Shown here: positions 14,913 through 22,495 of the stretch, in pieces | How the letters are laid out: each line of letters starts with the position of its first letter | How positions within the stretch are numbered: position 1 is the first letter of the stretch | Source of the DNA: JAVVTQ01 sp036653595 | Lineage (GTDB): Bacteria > Bacillota > Clostridia > Oscillospirales > Ruminococcaceae | NCBI GenBank assembly: GCA_036653595.1 | Contig: JAVVTQ010000021.1 | Span: forward strand, 1 to 27,162 | Direction: 5' to 3' | Length of the DNA stretch: 27,162 nt | Notes under the pieces: generated by a model | What the model was told of the DNA's origin: nothing | What the model saw: the letters and a program-made list of their open reading frames with translations, nothing else | Database searches by the model: none | Position numbers and translations under genes: made by a program

Positions 14913-15449
14913 ATGACAATTAAGCCTAAAATTTATCTCGCGGGGCCGGAGTGCTTTATGCCCGACGGAAAGCAAAGGGCAGACCAAGCGCTTGCACTTT
15001 GTGAAAAATATGGATTTGAGGGGATATCCCCGGCAAAAGGAAACGCGGGAGAGCCGGTTGATTTTTCCAATCCCGACAGGCAGCGTGTTGCGCGTGATAT
15101 ATGCAAAAAAAACATGTGGTGCATAGAGCAGTGCGATATAATAATTGCAAACACAAACAATTTTCGCGGATTTGAGCCGGACGGCGGCACAGCGTTTGAG
15201 CTGGGCTACGGATGGGCTCTCGGGAAAAAACTCTATTGTTTTCTGGACGATATTCGCTCGTGTGAGGACAAGTACACGGGAGTGCAAATCCCTGACAAAA
15301 ACAATGTTTTGCGCGATGAAAATGGTCTGACCTTTGAGTCAGGACCGCTCAATTTGATGCTCGACGATTCTTCGACGGTTATCGAGGGCGGCATCGAGGA
15401 CGCATTGAAGCGTGCGGCCGCCGATTTTGGCACAGCGGAGGGGAAATAA
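14913..15449 (+). CDS. Nucleoside 2-deoxyribosyltransferase-like protein, copy 1
   Basis: Enzymes of this family move 2-deoxyribose between bases or hydrolyse nucleoside (mono)phosphates. The 178-residue product shows the fold's key points: IYLAGPECF at the N-terminus (Tyr8), CDIIIAN with Asp75, FEPDGGTAFELGYG with Asp90 and the nucleophile candidate Glu96, and the C-terminal GPLNLM (145-149). These parallel the Tyr, Asp, Asp, Glu set and PxNLM motif of the Lactobacillus enzymes. The ATG has AAAGGAG upstream. The gene ends in TAA directly followed by the ATG of a second family member, so the two are co-translated. Whether it is a transferase or a hydrolase, and on which base, cannot be decided from sequence by eye. 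Confidence 0.88.
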   Translation: MTIKPKIYLAGPECFMPDGKQRADQALALCEKYGFEGISPAKGNAGEPVDFSNPDRQRVARDICKKNMWCIEQCDIIIANTNNFRGFEPDGGTAFELGYGWALGKKLYCFLDDIRSCEDKYTGVQIPDKNNVLRDENGLTFESGPLNLMLDDSSTVIEGGIEDALKRAAADFGTAEGK

Positions 15450-16049
15450 ATGTTTATAGATAAAAATGGTGTAGTCAGAAAACCAAAGGCCTATCTTGCG
15501 GGCTATAAGATGTTTTTTCCCGATGCGGATGAGCGCGCAGAGTCCGACAAGAAAATCTGCGACAAATATGGCATAATCGGAGTTTATCCTCCCGACGAGG
15601 AGCCTGACGACGAGTTTGCAAAATATGTGCCGAAGGACGACAGCCAAGAGGAAATACTGCGCGGATATTTTATGCGCGACGTGAACAACATGCAGCGCTG
15701 CGATATGGTGCTCGCCCAGCTCGAGGATTTCAGGGGCACCGAGCCCGACAGCGGCACCGCGTTTGAGTGCGGCTATATGGCGGGCAAGGGAAAGCGCCTT
15801 TATGCGTACTGCGGAGATACCAGCCCGCTGCTTGAACGTGTTAAAATCAAAAAGCACAAAAACGCCGAGGGGCTTTGGTGCGATGAGGACGAAAACAGGA
15901 TTGAGGATTTCGGGTATCCGCTCAACCTCATGTTCTGCGGCTGCATGAAAGTATACGACACATTTGAGAACATGGTCATCGGGGCCAGGGCTGATTTTGA
16001 TGCGGAGCTCACCGCCGCGGGACTTGAGCCGTATTTCGCAAAAAACTGA
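15450..16049 (+). CDS. Nucleoside 2-deoxyribosyltransferase-like protein, copy 2
   Basis: The 199-residue paralogue of its upstream neighbour keeps the same landmarks: AYLAGYKMFF (Tyr15), CDMVLAQ with Asp85, FRGTEPDSGTAFECGY with Asp100 and candidate nucleophile Glu106, and YPLNLM (157-161). Shared phrases with copy 1 include FRG-x-EPD-x-GTAFE and CDKYGIIGV versus CEKYGFEGI. It differs by a longer, acidic insert (PPDEEPDDEFAKYVPKDD, about 47-64) and a K-rich stretch near 130-138. The ATG follows the TAA of copy 1 with no gap; GGAGGGGAAATAA within the end of copy 1 serves as ribosome site. Both could be active, or one could form a mixed oligomer with the other (inference). A separate promoter starts the next gene. 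Confidence 0.86.
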   Translation: MFIDKNGVVRKPKAYLAGYKMFFPDADERAESDKKICDKYGIIGVYPPDEEPDDEFAKYVPKDDSQEEILRGYFMRDVNNMQRCDMVLAQLEDFRGTEPDSGTAFECGYMAGKGKRLYAYCGDTSPLLERVKIKKHKNAEGLWCDEDENRIEDFGYPLNLMFCGCMKVYDTFENMVIGARADFDAELTAAGLEPYFAKN

Positions 16050-16116
16050 TTCCCCGTAAAGCTCATTGAGCGTTGGGCATGAGCGGACTCAAAAAAGCTT
16101 TCCACACGGCAAAGCT

Positions 16117-16146
16117 TTGCAAAAAAGCGGCGCTTTGTGATAGAAT
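16117..16146 (+). promoter_or_regulatory. Promoter of the YbhN-like membrane protein gene
   Basis: TTGCAA (16117-16122), 18-base spacer and TAGAAT (16141-16146), about 42 bases before the ATG. No clear terminator is seen between the deoxyribosyltransferase-like pair and this promoter. Confidence 0.6.
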
Positions 16147-16188
16147 AAGCAAAAGTTACACAATACAACCAACGCATTCGGAGATTAT

Positions 16189-17283
16189 ATGCATAATAAA
16201 AAGAAAAACAGTCATCTGGGCAGCACTATATTTCTCGTGTTGCTCATGATTGTTACATTTTACTTTATCTTCAGAGATCATTCCATTGTCGCGATATTCC
16301 ATGTGCTCAAAAAAGCTAACCCATATTACCTTTGCGGCGGTGTGCTTTTGATGTTTGGATATATCCTACTTCAGGCACTCTGCGTCGGAATATCTCTCAA
16401 GGGCTTTAACTGCAAGACTTCTATTTGGCAAATTTTGCAGTATTCTTTCATCGGCTTTTATTTCAGCGCCATCACCCCATCCAATACCGGGGGACAGCCG
16501 GTGCAGATGTACTACATGTGCCGCGACGGAATCCATCTTTCGCATGTTTCGCTGTCGATGCTGCTGACCAACCTGACATATCAGATAACAATTCTCGGGT
16601 TCAGCTTCGGGATGTATATTTTCAGATTTCGCTTTATAAATGCAAGTCTGCGCGGTTTTATCTGGTTTTTAGTCGTGGGAATGACTTTGAATTTGATGCT
16701 GACGCTGCTGATAGTGTTCCTCCTTGTATCCCAAAAATTCGCCAAATCGCTTGCGCACAAATGCGTGAGCCTGCTCGTGAAAATTCACATCATTAAGGAC
16801 GAAAAGGCATCGCGAAACAAAATCGATGTTCAGCTCGCCGAATATGAGCGCGGAGCGGCGCTGATAAAGAGCCATCCACCTCTGTTTTTCAAGGTGCTTG
16901 GCGTCACGGTGCTTCAAATGATCTGCTACTATCTCGTGCCGTGGTTTGTGTACAAGGCCTTTGGAATGCATGGCGCCTCGTTTCTCGACCTCATGGCCAT
17001 GCAGGCGGTGCTGTATGTTGCGGTTTCCTTTTTGCCGCTGCCGGGCGCTGTCGGCGCAAGCGAGAGCGGCTTTGTCATGCTGTTCCGTCTTTTTTTCACG
17101 GAGGCCGCCATCGTACCCGCCATGCTTTTGACGCGCGGAATCAATTTCTACTCCATGCTTCTCATAAGCGGACTGGTCGTGGTATATGCACAGCTTCGCA
17201 AGCCGTACCGCACCGAAAAACGCAAGCTGTTGCTTTGCAAAAAGAAATACCCGCATCTCAAAAAGAAAGTGCTCGAGCAGTAG
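16189..17283 (+). CDS. Flippase-like LPG-synthase transmembrane domain (YbhN/UPF0104) protein
   Basis: The 364-residue product is a polytopic membrane protein of about eight hydrophobic segments. Family landmarks include FYFSAITPSNTGGQPVQMYY (about 87-106; the S-x-x-P-S-N-x-G-G-Q-P loop), MLLTNLTYQI, and the late YVAVSFLPLPGAVGASESG, where the P-x-P-G-A-x-G-x-S-E motif is typical of the LPG-synthase membrane domain. It lacks the C-terminal lysyl-transferase domain of full MprF proteins, so it is not an LPG synthase by itself; lipid transport across the membrane is proposed for related proteins. The basic tail (RKPYRTEKRKLLLCKKKYPH) is cytoplasmic by the positive-inside rule. The ATG has GGAG five bases upstream. 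The 3' end has been duplicated downstream. Confidence 0.9.
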   Translation: MHNKKKNSHLGSTIFLVLLMIVTFYFIFRDHSIVAIFHVLKKANPYYLCGGVLLMFGYILLQALCVGISLKGFNCKTSIWQILQYSFIGFYFSAITPSNTGGQPVQMYYMCRDGIHLSHVSLSMLLTNLTYQITILGFSFGMYIFRFRFINASLRGFIWFLVVGMTLNLMLTLLIVFLLVSQKFAKSLAHKCVSLLVKIHIIKDEKASRNKIDVQLAEYERGAALIKSHPPLFFKVLGVTVLQMICYYLVPWFVYKAFGMHGASFLDLMAMQAVLYVAVSFLPLPGAVGASESGFVMLFRLFFTEAAIVPAMLLTRGINFYSMLLISGLVVVYAQLRKPYRTEKRKLLLCKKKYPHLKKKVLEQ

Positions 17284-17423
17284 CGCTTTGCCTCTCATAA
17301 GAGGACGGTCGTTGTATATGCACAGCTTCGAAAGCCGTACCGCACCGAAAAACGCAAGCTGCTGCTTTGCAAAAAGAAATACCCACATCTCAAAAAGAAA
17401 GTGCTAGAGCAGTAGTGCTTTGC
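17161..17423 (+). repeat. Tandem duplication of the membrane protein gene's 3' end
   Basis: The first copy, 17161-17291, holds the last ~40 codons and stop of the gene. The second, 17294-17423, begins CTCATAAG like the first and ends after AGTGCTTTGC. By eye they differ at about seven bases and one deletion over ~131 bases (about 94% identity). The second copy lies past the stop, has no start, and carries a deletion near its beginning, so it is a dead gene tail. Confidence 0.95.
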
Positions 17424-17436
17424 GAAGAGAAAATAC

Positions 17437-17486
17437 AAAAGAGCCGATTCGCGCGTCACAATGACGGTGCGTTTCGGCTCTTTTTT
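17437..17486. terminator. Bidirectional terminator between the membrane protein gene and lepA
   Basis: The arms AAAAGAGCCGA (17437-17447) and TCGGCTCTTTT, followed by further T's to 17486, surround a GCGTCACAATGACGGTGC-type inner stem (GTCA/TGAC). A-run and T-run at opposite ends make it work for both convergent genes. Confidence 0.9.
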
Positions 17487-17539
17487 GTCAAATTTGTTTC
17501 GTTTTATAATACCATTATAAAGTAATGGTGCTTTTGCGC

Positions 17540-19336
17540 CTAGTCGAGCTTCAGCACGGCGGTAAATGCCTCGGAGGGAACCTCTACGGAGCCGACTTGA
17601 CGCATGCGCTTTTTGCCTTCCTTCTGCTTTTCGAGAAGCTTCTTTTTGCGCGTGATATCGCCGCCATAGCATTTTGCGAGCACGTCCTTGCGCATTGCTC
17701 GCACGGTTTCGCGGGCGATGATTTTCCCGCCGATTGCCGCTTGAATAGGAATCTCAAAGAGCTGGCGGGGAATGTGCTCAAGCAGCTTCTGCGCAATCTT
17801 TCTGCCTCTGGCATAAGCCTTGTCGGCATGCACGATAAAGCTGAGGGCATCGACGATTTCGCCATTGAGGAGAATGTCGAGACGAACGAGCTTTGACTCG
17901 ACAAAGCCTTTCATTTCATAGTCATAGCTGGCATAGCCCTTTGTGCGGCTTTTTAGAGCGTCGAAAAAGTCATAGACGGTTTCGCCGAGAGGCAGCTCAT
18001 AGTGCATTTCCACGCGTTCCTTGTCGATGTATTTCATATCGATGAAGATTCCGCGGCGGTCCTGACAAAGCTCCATAATCGCACCGACATATTCGGAGGG
18101 GGTGTATATGTGCGCGTTTACAAACGGCTCTGCGGCGCTTGCGATTGTCGACGGATCGGGATAATTCGTGGGGTTATCGATGTCGAGGACTTCGCCGGAG
18201 GTTTTTGTAATTCGATATACGACGCTGGGCGCAGTGGTTATGAGATCGAGGTCAAATTCGCGCTCCAGCCGCTCTATTATGATTTCCAGATGAAGGAGTC
18301 CGAGAAATCCGCAGCGAAAGCCAAAGCCCAGAGCCGCCGAGGTTTCGGGGTCAAAGGAGAGAGAAGCATCGTTTAAAACCAGCTTGTCGAGTGCATCGCG
18401 CAAGTCACCGTAATGCGCGCCGTCCGCAGGGTAAATGCCGCAAAACACCATCGGCACAGCCTTGCGATAGCCGGACAGAGCCTCGGCGGTGGGATTGTCT
18501 GCGCCTGTCACGGTGTCGCCGACACGCGTCTCGCGGACATTCTTGATTCCGGCCGTAATGTAGCCGACTTCGCCGGCGGTCAGCTCCTTGCAGGGAAAAA
18601 GCGAGTCGGGGTGCATGTGGCCGACCTCGACGACCTCATAGTCGGATTTGGTCTGCATGAGCCTGATGCGGTCACCCGACTTGACACAGCCGTCAAACAG
18701 GCGAACATATATAATAATTCCCTTATAGCTGTCATAGACGCTGTCAAAGATGAGAGCCTTAAGCGGCGCGTTTTCGTCGCCCGTCGGGGCAGGGATATCC
18801 TTTATGACGCGCTCTATCACGGCGTCAATATTTATGCCCTGCTTTGCGGAAATGCGCGGCGCGTCGAGAGCGGGTATACCTATTATATCCTCTATCTCAT
18901 GCGCGGCGTTGTCCGGGTCGGCGGAGTCGAGGTCGATTTTATTTATCACGGGGACTATTTCGAGGTTGTGCTCTGCGGCGAGATAGGCGTTGGCCAGCGT
19001 CTGCGCCTCGACACCCTGTGTGGCATCCACAATCAAGACTGCGCCCTCACAGGCGGCGAGCGAGCGAGACACCTCATAGCCAAAGTCGACGTGTCCGGGC
19101 GTGTCTATAAGATTGAGCTCATACTCTTTTCCGTCCTTGGCAGTGTAGCTAAGAGCCACGGCGCGCGCCTTTATGGTGATGCCGCGTTCCTGCTCCAAAT
19201 CCATGTTGTCGAGAAACTGGCTGCTCATGGTGCGCATATCGACAGAGCGGGTAAGCTCGAGAATGCGGTCAGCAAGCGTCGATTTCCCGTGGTCAATGTG
19301 GGCGATTATGCAAAAATTCCGGATGTTGTCCTTCAT
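17540..19336 (-). CDS. lepA: Elongation factor 4 (LepA), translational GTPase
   Basis: LepA binds ribosomes and is thought to back-translocate stalled complexes or aid small-subunit assembly. The 598-residue product has G1 AHIDHGKST (12-20), the switch region QERGITIKA, G3 DTPGH (78-82) and G4 NKID (132-135), then the EF-G-like domains II, III and V (LRDALDKLVLNDASL; FRCGFLGLLHLEIIIERLERE) and the LepA-specific C-terminal domain with HVDKAYARGRKIAQKL-like HADKAYARGRKIAQKL and GGKIIARETVRAMRKDVLAK. The ATG has GAGAGGG upstream. It lies 103 bases after hemW on the same strand but has its own near-consensus promoter. Confidence 0.98.
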   Translation of the reverse strand: MKDNIRNFCIIAHIDHGKSTLADRILELTRSVDMRTMSSQFLDNMDLEQERGITIKARAVALSYTAKDGKEYELNLIDTPGHVDFGYEVSRSLAACEGAVLIVDATQGVEAQTLANAYLAAEHNLEIVPVINKIDLDSADPDNAAHEIEDIIGIPALDAPRISAKQGINIDAVIERVIKDIPAPTGDENAPLKALIFDSVYDSYKGIIIYVRLFDGCVKSGDRIRLMQTKSDYEVVEVGHMHPDSLFPCKELTAGEVGYITAGIKNVRETRVGDTVTGADNPTAEALSGYRKAVPMVFCGIYPADGAHYGDLRDALDKLVLNDASLSFDPETSAALGFGFRCGFLGLLHLEIIIERLEREFDLDLITTAPSVVYRITKTSGEVLDIDNPTNYPDPSTIASAAEPFVNAHIYTPSEYVGAIMELCQDRRGIFIDMKYIDKERVEMHYELPLGETVYDFFDALKSRTKGYASYDYEMKGFVESKLVRLDILLNGEIVDALSFIVHADKAYARGRKIAQKLLEHIPRQLFEIPIQAAIGGKIIARETVRAMRKDVLAKCYGGDITRKKKLLEKQKEGKKRMRQVGSVEVPSEAFTAVLKLD

Positions 19337-19371
19337 TAAAACCCTCTCGGTGAATTTAAAATGTATATAAT

Positions 19372-19400
19372 ATTATAAGGTAATGCGCGGCGCGTTGCAA
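19372..19400 (-). promoter_or_regulatory. Promoter of lepA
   Basis: Minus-strand TTGCAA (19395-19400), 17-base spacer and exact TATAAT (19372-19377), about 36 bases before the lepA ATG. It lets lepA be expressed without hemW. Confidence 0.8.
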
Positions 19401-19439
19401 TCGTTTTTTCAGCGATGTGCGGGAAAGCACACGAATATA

Positions 19440-20564
19440 TCAGATAAGCTCGGAAATTATGCTGTTTGACACAAGCATTCCCTTTTGCGTGAGCGCAATC
19501 ACGTCGCCGTCAAAGCAAAGCAGCTCTGAGCTTGCGCAGTGGCGCACAAAAGCGAGCATTTCATCGGTGAGTGAGGCTGCAAACCCGGATTGCAGTTCGG
19601 CGAGCGACAGTCCGTCGGATGTTCGAAGCCTCATCATAATAAAGTCTTCGGCGGTGACATTGCCCTCAAGGTCAAAAAACCTGAGCGGGTTTTCACTTGA
19701 AAAAGCAAAGGAGAGCGAGATGAACGAATCGATATTAGGCTTCATGCTGTAGCGCTTTTTGCCAAGGGAGGAGTGTGCGGCGGCCCCGAAGCCCAGATAA
19801 TCCGAACAGTTCCAATATTTTAAATTGTGGCGGCTTTTTCTTTCCGGCTTTGCAAAGTTGGAAATCTCATACTGAAAGAGCCCATGGGCGGCGAGCCGTG
19901 ACACGGCGCTCATATATACGTCGGCTTGCATATCGTCGTCCGGCAGCCCCGTGGGCGGGCATCTGCCAAAGGGAGTATTGTCCATGAGCGTCAGCAAGTA
20001 TGCGGAGACGTGCGAGACTTCGGACCCGCATATGTCGTCGATTGATTTGGACAAGCTCGCTTCACTGTCGCAGGGCAGAGCCAGCATGAGATCGGCGCTG
20101 ATATTGTCAAAGCCTGCCCTTTTGGCATGTGCAAGGGTATCGAGCGCTTCCCTCGCTGAGTGCAGTCGGCCGATTGCGCGAAGAACGCTGTCATTTGTGG
20201 ACTGTACGCCGACTGACAGGCGGTTTATCCCGGCGCTTTTGTACGCGCGCAGCTTTTCGGGCGACGCCGTAGCGGGGTTGAGCTCCAATGTTATCTCGCA
20301 ATCCGCTGTCAGAGAGAAGTGCGCTCCAACGGTTTCCAGTATCTCGTCGACCTGCGCCGCAGAGAGCAGCGACGGTGTGCCACCCCCAAAATAGACAGTG
20401 TCTGCGAGGCCGTGCCCAAAAGAGGATATCTGTGCTTTGAGAGCGCGCAGGTAGTCTTTGCAAATCTCGCTTTCATAGGGAACAGAGAAAAAGTCGCAGT
20501 ACGGGCATTTTCTCAAGCAAAACGGTATGTGGATGTAGATGCCTGTCAAATTTCCCCGCTCCAT
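19440..20564 (-). CDS. hemW: Radical SAM protein HemW (coproporphyrinogen oxidase-like haem chaperone)
   Basis: HemW-type proteins carry a 4Fe-4S cluster and bind haem; they were long annotated as oxygen-independent coproporphyrinogen III oxidase. The 374-residue product has IYIHIPFCLRKCPYC with the Cys16-x3-Cys20-x2-Cys23 cluster motif, FGGGTPSLL, ELNPATAS, RLSVGVQSTNDSVLRAIGR, SADLMLALP and the C-terminal winged-helix part (MMRLRTSDGLSLAEL). It lacks the extra N-terminal cysteine of true HemN enzymes. I prefer the ATG at 20564 over the TTG at 20597, because the only good -10 box (20599-20604) would start transcription near the TTG. GGCGG is the modest ribosome site. Upstream of lepA on the same strand. 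Confidence 0.92.
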   Translation of the reverse strand: MERGNLTGIYIHIPFCLRKCPYCDFFSVPYESEICKDYLRALKAQISSFGHGLADTVYFGGGTPSLLSAAQVDEILETVGAHFSLTADCEITLELNPATASPEKLRAYKSAGINRLSVGVQSTNDSVLRAIGRLHSAREALDTLAHAKRAGFDNISADLMLALPCDSEASLSKSIDDICGSEVSHVSAYLLTLMDNTPFGRCPPTGLPDDDMQADVYMSAVSRLAAHGLFQYEISNFAKPERKSRHNLKYWNCSDYLGFGAAAHSSLGKKRYSMKPNIDSFISLSFAFSSENPLRFFDLEGNVTAEDFIMMRLRTSDGLSLAELQSGFAASLTDEMLAFVRHCASSELLCFDGDVIALTQKGMLVSNSIISELI

Positions 20565-20598
20565 TCTGCCGCCGAATAATTTTTTGCGGCTATGCAAT

Positions 20599-20604
20599 AT
20601 TATA
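20599..20604 (-). promoter_or_regulatory. Possible -10 box of the hemW promoter
   Basis: An exact minus-strand TATAAT lies 35 bases before the hemW ATG. No convincing -35 box is seen at 16-18 bases. Confidence 0.45.
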
Positions 20605-20733
20605 CACGACGCTTCAAAAAAGCACTTTTATGGCAAAGCGGCGCGCGGCAGCAGTTTTGCGCCTTTGAATATTTTGAATAAATGTATTATTTAACATAAA
20701 AACAGCATTGTCAAATAATTTTCAATTTAGGTG

Positions 20734-20761
20734 TTGACAAGCCGGGGAAAATGAGTATTAT
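20734..20761 (+). promoter_or_regulatory. Promoter of the hrcA-grpE-dnaK-dnaJ operon
   Basis: An exact TTGACA (20734-20739), a 16-base spacer and TATTAT (20756-20761) precede the CIRCE element. The predicted start of transcription, near 20768, falls right at the left edge of CIRCE, so HrcA bound there would block initiation. Confidence 0.85.
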
Positions 20762-20769
20762 ATTAATAG

Positions 20770-20796
20770 TTGGCACTCAACACAAGAGAGTGCTAA
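20770..20796 (+). promoter_or_regulatory. CIRCE heat-shock operator
   Basis: TTGGCACTC - 9 bases - GAGTGCTAA matches the HrcA operator TTAGCACTC-N9-GAGTGCTAA with a single change (A to G at position 3 of the left arm). It lies between the operon promoter and hrcA, 24 bases before the hrcA ATG. Confidence 0.97.
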
Positions 20797-20819
20797 AAAA
20801 ACAAAACGGAGGTGAGCCG

Positions 20820-21842
20820 ATGGACATAAGCAAGCGCAAAAAAGTTATACTTGCCAAAATTATTGCACTGCATACGGAATCCGGCGACCCCGTGGGTTCG
20901 AAGATACTCGCCAACATGCTGGAGGATTTTTCCGTTTCCTCAGCCACACTTCGCAATGAGATGGCGCAGTTGACCTCTATGGGACTTCTCGAACAGCCCC
21001 ACACCTCGGCGGGAAGGGTTCCGACAGAGTTGGGCTACCGTTTTTTTGTAGACAACCTGATGGACTTGTTTGAACCGCAATCTTCGGATAAAAAGCGGAT
21101 TTCCAATGCCGTGGAGGAAATGGACTCTGACCCCGACAAAGCGGCTGAATCTGCGGCGTCGGCACTGGCTCGGATGACGGGACTTGCAGCGGTTGCCAGC
21201 ACGCCTCGCAGCAGAGACGCGACTGTGGCTCACTTTGAGCTTATGAAGGTGGGACGCTACAACATGGCGATACTGGGTGTCACGAGCGTCGGAGGGGTAA
21301 AGACAAGAATGTGCAGGCTCGCCGTCGAGCTTGGCAGCACGGAGATAGCCGCGCTGGAAGCGGTTTTAAACGACCATTTTGCCTTTGTCTCAAAGGAGGA
21401 TATTTCGCCTAGACTCATAGCTAATGTCAATGCGCTGCTCGATGAGCGGCGAGGCGAATACACACCCATTATATCCGCAGTGGTTGCACTAATCGGCGGA
21501 GTGCGCGATGTGCGCGTGTATACCGAGGGACAAAATAACCTTCTGCGGTTTCACGAGCTTGATGGCTGCATCAAGGAGCTGCTGGGGCTGATGAACGACA
21601 CGGGCGAGTTGGAAAGACTGCTGAGCCAAAGTGAGCAGATTAAAATACTCGTCGGCACAGAGCTAGGAAACGGCGAATTTGAAAATGCCGCGATGATTAT
21701 CGGAAATTATCGCTTTTCCGGAGGCTTGCGCGGCGGTTTGGGGATAGTCGGCCCGGCACGCATGAATTATGGGTTCCTTGTGCCGCGGCTCAAGTATATG
21801 TGTGATTGTCTGAGCCATGCGCTCGTCAATCCGGTCAATTGA
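20820..21842 (+). CDS. hrcA: Heat-inducible transcription repressor HrcA
   Basis: HrcA binds CIRCE sites and shuts off class I heat-shock genes; GroEL is known to help keep it active. The 340-residue product has an N-terminal winged helix-turn-helix: KKVILAKIIALHTESGDPVGSK (about 6-28), SVSSATLRNEMAQLTSMGLLEQPHTSAGRVPTE (recognition helix and wing, about 37-70), and GYRFFVDNLM. The central and C-terminal GAF-like dimerisation part includes NLLRFHELDG, IKILVGTELGNGEFENAAMI and the closing GILGVVGPTRM-like GLGIVGPARMNY. The ATG has GGAGGTGA upstream, in spite of an upstream in-frame extension. First gene of its own operon, so it controls itself. Confidence 0.97.
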   Translation: MDISKRKKVILAKIIALHTESGDPVGSKILANMLEDFSVSSATLRNEMAQLTSMGLLEQPHTSAGRVPTELGYRFFVDNLMDLFEPQSSDKKRISNAVEEMDSDPDKAAESAASALARMTGLAAVASTPRSRDATVAHFELMKVGRYNMAILGVTSVGGVKTRMCRLAVELGSTEIAALEAVLNDHFAFVSKEDISPRLIANVNALLDERRGEYTPIISAVVALIGGVRDVRVYTEGQNNLLRFHELDGCIKELLGLMNDTGELERLLSQSEQIKILVGTELGNGEFENAAMIIGNYRFSGGLRGGLGIVGPARMNYGFLVPRLKYMCDCLSHALVNPVN

Positions 21843-21853
21843 AAGGGTAAATC

Positions 21854-22444
21854 ATGGAAGTGGACAAGGAAAAGGATACGCAAGAGGTGCAGAAAAACGA
21901 CTTGCAGGAGAAAAAGGACGACAGCATAAAAGAAGAAGCGGCCGTCCCCCAGGCGCCTTTAAAAAAGGAAAAAAAGAAAAAAAACGAGGTCTGCGAAAAG
22001 CTTGCAAAAGAGGTGGAGTCGCTGGAGAAAGACATCGCGCAGCTGAAGGACAGACAGCTTAGAGCGGCGGCGGAGTTTGACAATTACCGCAAGCGCACAG
22101 AGCGCGAGAAGCTGGCGAGTGCACAGTTTGCAGTGTCAGGCGCCGTCGAGAAAATTCTTCCGGTGCTCGACACGCTGCGGATGGCGGCTGACGCCAAAAG
22201 CAGTGACGGGGAGTATAAAAAAGGCGTGATCATGACGGTGGATATGTTTGAGAAATCACTTTTGTCTCTCGGCATAGAGCCGATTGAGGCGCTCGGAAAG
22301 GCATTTGACCCGGAGCTGCACTGTGCTGTGGGCAGAGAACCGGGCGGTGAAGCCGAATCGGGATCGGTTACGCGGGAAATTCAAAGGGGCTACAAATTAG
22401 GCGACAGAGTAGTCCGGCATTCGATGGTATTTGTCGCTGAATAA
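21854..22444 (+). CDS. grpE: GrpE nucleotide-exchange factor
   Basis: GrpE releases ADP from DnaK and resets the chaperone. The 196-residue product has a disordered, very charged N-terminus (about 1-45, with KKEKKKKN), a long coiled-coil dimer helix (about 48-85; LEKDIAQLKDRQLRAAAEFDNYRKR signature region), and the beta domain with GIEPIEALGKAFDPELHCAV and the closing EIQRGYKLGDRVVRHSMVFVA. This is the classic pattern. The ATG lies 11 bases after hrcA, with AAGGG upstream. The lysine-rich insert near 36-46 lies in the variable tail. Confidence 0.96.
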   Translation: MEVDKEKDTQEVQKNDLQEKKDDSIKEEAAVPQAPLKKEKKKKNEVCEKLAKEVESLEKDIAQLKDRQLRAAAEFDNYRKRTEREKLASAQFAVSGAVEKILPVLDTLRMAADAKSSDGEYKKGVIMTVDMFEKSLLSLGIEPIEALGKAFDPELHCAVGREPGGEAESGSVTREIQRGYKLGDRVVRHSMVFVAE

Positions 22445-22495
22445 TATAACCATAAAAACACCAATACTTTTTGTATTTGAAGGGAGAAATAAATC

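Noticed and set aside
16050..16116. AAAGCTT...AAGCTTT-like inverted repeat after the second deoxyribosyltransferase-like gene as a terminator
   Set aside because: Short arms, mismatched loop and no T-run; too weak to call.
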